NCBI GenBank assembly: GCA_003164655.1
Contig: PLTW01000241.1
Location: 8,307 to 24,460, forward strand
Reading direction: 5' to 3'
Origin: Actinomycetota bacterium
GTDB taxonomy: Bacteria > Actinomycetota > Thermoleophilia > UBA2241
DNA: 16,154 nucleotides
Shown: in pieces, positions 13,842-16,154 of the stretch
Layout: each line of letters begins with the position of its first letter
Numbering within the stretch: the stretch's first letter is position 1
Made by a program: the position numbers and the translations under genes
The notes under the pieces: model-generated
The model's input: the letters and a program-made list of their open reading frames with translations, nothing else
Told to the model about the DNA's origin: nothing
Database searches by the model: none

Positions 13842-14831
13842 GTGAGTCCGGCGCGTTCCATCGTGGGTGTCGATCTCGGCGGCACCAAGCTCGCCGTCGG
13901 TCTCGTCGACGACAACCTGGGGATCCTGGCCCGCACGAGCGGTCCGGTCGCCACCGAGTCGCCCGAGGCCTGCCTCGACGAGCTGTACCGTCGCCTCGAC
14001 GAGGCCACGGCGGAGTACGGCCCCGTCGATGCCCTTGGCGTGGGCACGGCCTCGATGGTCGATTTTCGCGCCGGCCGCGTAGTGCTGTCGACCAACCTGC
14101 CGCTGCGCGACGTGTCGCTGCGCGATCTGCTCAGCGAGCGCTACGGCGTGCCGGTCGTGGTCGATAACGACGCCAACGTGGCCTGTCTTGCCGAGTTTCG
14201 CTACGGCGCCGGCATCGGCACGAGCGAGATGATCATGCTCACGCTGGGGACGGGGATCGGCGGTGGCATCGTCGCCAACGGCCAACTTTACCGCGGCGCC
14301 AGCGGCGCCGCCGGCGAGCTCGGTCACATGGTCATCGACTACGACGGACCGCGCTGCCAGGGCGCGTGCCCCAACCGTGGCTGCCTCGAGGTGTACGCCT
14401 CGGGTCAGGCCATGGGCCAGGCGGCCCGCGACACGGCCCGCGAGCAGCCGGACTCGGCCCTGGGGCGGGCGCTGGCGGCGGGCGACGAGGTCGGCGGACC
14501 GCTGCTCAGCGCTCTGGCGCTCGACGGCGATCCGCTGGCGGTGGCGATCCTCACAGACATCGGCGAGAAGCTCGGGCTGGGCATCGCCAGCATCGTCAAC
14601 ATCTTCAACCCCGAGCTCGTCGTGATCGGCGGTGGGGCGGCCCAGGCTGCCGCGATCCTCCTGCCGGCGGCGCGGCGCGTGGTGGCCGAGCGCGCCCTGC
14701 GTCCCCAGCGCGACGAGGTGCGCATCGTGCCGGCCCAGCACGGCGTCGACGCCGGCGTGCTGGGGGCGGCCGCCCTGGCGATCATCGAGCTGTTCCCCGA
14801 CGAAGCTCCGGCCCGCGGCGGCCGCGGGTAG
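13842..14831 (+). CDS. ROK-family sugar kinase, probable glucokinase
   Basis: Likely phosphorylates glucose or a related hexose with ATP in the cytosol. The 329-residue product has the ATP-binding start GVDLGGTKLAVG (D11-K16) and catalytic D110 in VDNDANVACLAE. The phosphate loop is TLGTGIGGGIV. The ROK zinc motif reads GELGHMVID...RCQGACPNRGCLE, with ligands H162, C172, C176 and C181. The first two cysteines are three residues apart instead of the textbook CxC, a variant spacing. A second phosphate/adenosine region is ELVVIGGG. GTG 13842 follows GGGAGGTGG at good spacing; the open frame upstream is unrelated. There is no N-terminal DNA-binding domain, so it is a kinase and not a ROK repressor. 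It is divergent from the LCP gene. Confidence 0.9.
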   Translation: MSPARSIVGVDLGGTKLAVGLVDDNLGILARTSGPVATESPEACLDELYRRLDEATAEYGPVDALGVGTASMVDFRAGRVVLSTNLPLRDVSLRDLLSERYGVPVVVDNDANVACLAEFRYGAGIGTSEMIMLTLGTGIGGGIVANGQLYRGASGAAGELGHMVIDYDGPRCQGACPNRGCLEVYASGQAMGQAARDTAREQPDSALGRALAAGDEVGGPLLSALALDGDPLAVAILTDIGEKLGLGIASIVNIFNPELVVIGGGAAQAAAILLPAARRVVAERALRPQRDEVRIVPAQHGVDAGVLGAAALAIIELFPDEAPARGGRG

Positions 14832-14866
14832 CTCGCGCTTGTCGGCCATGAGGCGCCACGGGCGCG

Positions 14867-14895
14867 TTGCCTTGCAACTCGGCTGCCGGTATTCT
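14867..14895 (+). promoter_or_regulatory. Possible weak promoter upstream of ferredoxin
   Basis: TTGCCT (14867-14872) and TATTCT (14890-14895) lie 17 bases apart, each matching four of six consensus bases. A small dyad ACGAT-CA-ATCGT (14904-14915) follows. The ferredoxin lies 131 bases after the kinase and no terminator is obvious between them. Low certainty. Confidence 0.3.
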
Positions 14896-14962
14896 TGCAA
14901 TAGACGATCAATCGTGGGCGACAGCCGGTCCGGCGTTGCCCGACAGGAGGTGAACAACGCCA

Positions 14963-15133
14963 ATGGCGCACAGGATCACTGAGGACTGTCTCGCTTGCGC
15001 GGCCTGCATAGACGAATGCCCCGAGGGCGCGATCTCCGAGGGCGACGACATCTACGTCATCGACGCCGAGCTCTGCACCGATTGCGGCACGTGTGTCGAC
15101 TCGTGCCCCAACGAAGCCATCGTAGCCGACTGA
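14963..15133 (+). CDS. Small 2[4Fe-4S] ferredoxin
   Basis: A 56-residue electron carrier with two complete cluster motifs: C9-X2-C12-X2-C15-X3-C19P (CLACAACIDECP) and C38-X2-C41-X2-C44-X3-C48P (CTDCGTCVDSCP). These are the classical clostridial-type ligands for two low-potential [4Fe-4S] clusters. Translation begins at ATG 14963; a perfect AGGAGG (14945-14950) precedes it by 12 bases. Such ferredoxins serve fermentative or anaerobic redox enzymes, so it hints at anaerobic metabolism. No partner oxidoreductase is nearby and its electron partners cannot be told. It is followed by a strong intrinsic terminator, so it may form a single-gene unit. Confidence 0.95.
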   Translation: MAHRITEDCLACAACIDECPEGAISEGDDIYVIDAELCTDCGTCVDSCPNEAIVAD

Positions 15134-15160
15134 GGTCTTACGGCGGCGACATCCGCTGTG

Positions 15161-15193
15161 GGCCGGCGGCTCCGACGGAGCCGCCGGCCTTTT
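15161..15193 (+). terminator. Intrinsic terminator after ferredoxin
   Basis: A perfect 13-bp GC-rich stem (15161-15173 with 15177-15189), loop GAC, is followed directly by TTTT (15190-15193). It begins 28 bases after the ferredoxin stop. This is the clearest rho-independent terminator in the window. Confidence 0.85.
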
Positions 15194-15202
15194 GACCGCT
15201 CC

Positions 15203-15249
15203 CGTGTGGGGGCGGGGTGTGCGCTCGGCGCATACCCCGCCCCCACACG
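15203..15249. terminator. 22-bp near-perfect hairpin, possible second terminator
   Basis: Arms 15203-15224 and 15228-15249 pair throughout with one G-T wobble (15219/15233), loop TCG. The bases after it (CTTTGACC) resemble those after the first terminator (TTTTGACC), so the two may be tandem terminators. The stem is long enough to act on either strand. Confidence 0.6.
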
Positions 15250-15337
15250 CTTTGACCCTCGTGCCCCGGTCGCAACAAGCGTCGTCTCGCCTGGACACAA
15301 GGCTGCAGTTCGCGACCCCGGCGACCGATACATGATG

Positions 15338-15439
15338 GTAGGCGGGACCCACAGCCCGCGACCAACGGGAGGGGCGGCGACCGCAAACAAGCGGCATTCG
15401 CCCTCCCGAAACCGAGTCGCCGGTTGTGGGTCCCGCTAC
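15338..15439. repeat. 102-base nested imperfect hairpin element
   Basis: The outer arms pair GTAG(G)CGGGACCCACA (15338-15353) with 15425-15439, with one bulged G. Pairing continues through GCC/GGT and GCGAC/GTCGC (15358-15362/15416-15420) with one C-C mismatch. After an asymmetric loop, CGGGAGGG(G)CG (15366-15376) pairs with CGCCCTCCCG (15399-15408). At the tip CCGC and GCGG enclose AAACAA (15385-15390). It could be a structured RNA or a palindromic miniature element; the sequence alone does not decide. Confidence 0.8.
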
Positions 15440-15441
15440 GT

Positions 15442-15543
15442 CGTCTTGCGCCCGCCGCGCCGCCCGCCCGCCGCGTCTTGCGCCCGCTCCGCCGTCCGGC
15501 CGCGCCGCTCGCCTGCTCCGCCACCCACCCGCTCCGCCGTCCG
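15442..15543 (+). repeat. C-rich direct repeats upstream of rsmI
   Basis: CGTCTTGCGCCCGC occurs at 15442-15455 and again at 15474-15487. CCCGCTCCGCCGTCCG occurs at 15484-15499 and again at 15528-15543. The strand between is strongly C-biased with few A residues. This looks like low-complexity sequence made by duplication or slippage. Confidence 0.75.
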
Positions 15544-15570
15544 CCGCCGGCTGTGTGAGAGAATGCCCCT

Positions 15571-16154
15571 GTGCTCTACGTGTGCGCCACACCCATCGGC
15601 AACCTGGGCGACGTCAGCGGGCGCGTGCTCGAGACGCTGGGCGCGGTCGAGCTGATCGCCGCCGAGGACACGCGCCGCACGCGCAAGCTGCTTGCGCGCT
15701 ACGACATCCACACGCCCACCACGAGTCTCTTCGCCCACAACGAAGCCGAGAAGACCGCCTACGTGCTCGAGCTGCTGCGGGCGGGGCGCGACGTGGCCCT
15801 CGTCACCGACGCCGGCCTGCCGGGAGTCTCCGACCCCGGTCTGCGCCTGGTCGCGGCGACGGCCGGCGCCGGGCTGCCGCTGACGGTGCTGCCGGGTCCG
15901 TCGGCGCCGGTCACGGCGCTGGTGGCCTCGGGCCTGGCCGCCGACGAGGGGTTCCGGTTCGTCGGCTATCTGCCGCGGCGGCCGCACGATCTGCGGGCCG
16001 CCTGGGAGGGCTGGCGGCGCGGCGGGGGGATCGTCGTCGCCTTCGAGACGGGGCCGCGGCTGGCGCGCAGCCTCGCGGCCCTCGCGGCGGTGGCGCCCGA
16101 CGCGCCGGGCGCGGTCTGCCGCGAGCTCACCAAGCTCCACGAGGAGGTGTGGCG
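15571..16154 (+). CDS. rsmI: 16S rRNA (cytidine(1402)-2'-O)-methyltransferase RsmI, 3'-truncated by window edge
   Basis: Methylates the ribose of C1402 in the 16S rRNA decoding centre using S-adenosylmethionine. From GTG 15571 the visible 194 residues begin LYVCATPIGNLGDVSGRVL, then AAEDTRRTRKLLARY, LFAHNEAEKT, VALVTDAGLPGVSDPG and LPGPSAPVTALVASGL. Next come FVGYLPRR, an FETGPRLARSL segment, and CRELTKLHEEVW. All are hallmarks of this tetrapyrrole-methylase-fold family, and the order is intact. GAGAGA (15557-15562) lies 8 bases before the start; ATG 15563 is out of frame. The C-terminal ~80 residues lie outside the window. It is separated from the ferredoxin by hairpins and repeats, so it probably has its own promoter, which I could not locate. 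Confidence 0.94.
   Translation, partial: MLYVCATPIGNLGDVSGRVLETLGAVELIAAEDTRRTRKLLARYDIHTPTTSLFAHNEAEKTAYVLELLRAGRDVALVTDAGLPGVSDPGLRLVAATAGAGLPLTVLPGPSAPVTALVASGLAADEGFRFVGYLPRRPHDLRAAWEGWRRGGGIVVAFETGPRLARSLAALAAVAPDAPGAVCRELTKLHEEVW

Larger units (their letters stand above)
15134..15570. other. Gene-free interval with hairpins and repeats
   Basis: No protein, tRNA or rRNA gene is recognised here. The interval holds, in order, the ferredoxin terminator, a second 22-bp hairpin, a 102-base nested hairpin element and C-rich direct repeats running up to the rsmI ribosome site. Open frames crossing it are arginine/proline/alanine-rich shadows. Confidence 0.8.

Noticed and set aside
12237..14963. 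Very long minus-strand open frame across the LCP gene and kinase
   Set aside because: Translation is low-complexity Arg/Pro/Ala/His; the LCP protein and the plus-strand kinase occupy the same DNA in other frames with clear family motifs. GC-rich DNA gives long empty frames.
15134..15570. CRISPR array or mobile-element remnant
   Set aside because: Repeats are only paired, irregularly spaced and low-complexity; there is no spacer structure, no cas gene and no transposase.

Overview
The window is chromosomal DNA of very high G+C content with closely packed genes. It shows the conserved back half of a bacterial spc operon followed by the alpha operon, then an ECF-transporter module, truA and a short accessory stretch. 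High G+C, frequent GTG starts (11 of about 24 genes), an LCP cell-wall protein, and the order map-infA-rpmJ-rpsM-rpsK-rpsD-rpoA-rplQ fit an actinobacterial or related Gram-positive (Terrabacteria) lineage. A tiny 2[4Fe-4S] ferredoxin, zinc-type S4 and L36, and an adenylate kinase with a four-cysteine lid suggest a deep-branching, perhaps anaerobic lineage rather than a typical actinomycete. That placement is inference.

Layout. 2-2105: 3' end of rplF, then rplR, rpsE, rpmD, rplO. 2134-4864: secY, adk, map, nearly touching or overlapping. A promoter-like site at 4880-4908 opens the next block: infA, rpmJ, rpsM, rpsK, rpsD, rpoA, rplQ (4939-8150). A perfect 14-bp GC hairpin (8182-8212) separates this from ecfA1-ecfA2-ecfT-truA and a small membrane protein (8272-11945). 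11946-12412 has no convincing gene but many short dyads. An LCP gene lies on the minus strand (12413-13603), divergent from a ROK-family sugar kinase (13842-14831). A short ferredoxin follows (14963-15133). 15134-15570 is gene-free and holds two strong hairpins, a 102-nt nested hairpin element and C-rich direct repeats. The window ends inside rsmI.

How it works together. The first half makes ribosomal proteins, the Sec channel, RNA polymerase alpha, initiation factor 1, adenylate kinase and methionine aminopeptidase as one growth-linked unit. The ECF genes form a complete energy-coupling module (two ATPases plus EcfT) without a local substrate-binding S component, as expected of a shared module. 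Their position between rplQ and truA resembles the Firmicutes order, but rplM-rpsI do not follow truA here.

I see no defence system, mobile element, CRISPR array or tRNA/rRNA gene, and no wholly new protein system. The least expected content is structural. There is a perfect 25-bp inverted repeat inside the 3' end of ecfA2 and a perfect 17-bp one inside the LCP gene. Read on their gene strands, both share with the post-rplQ hairpin the loop C-GCA-G. The complex hairpin element upstream of rsmI is the other notable item.
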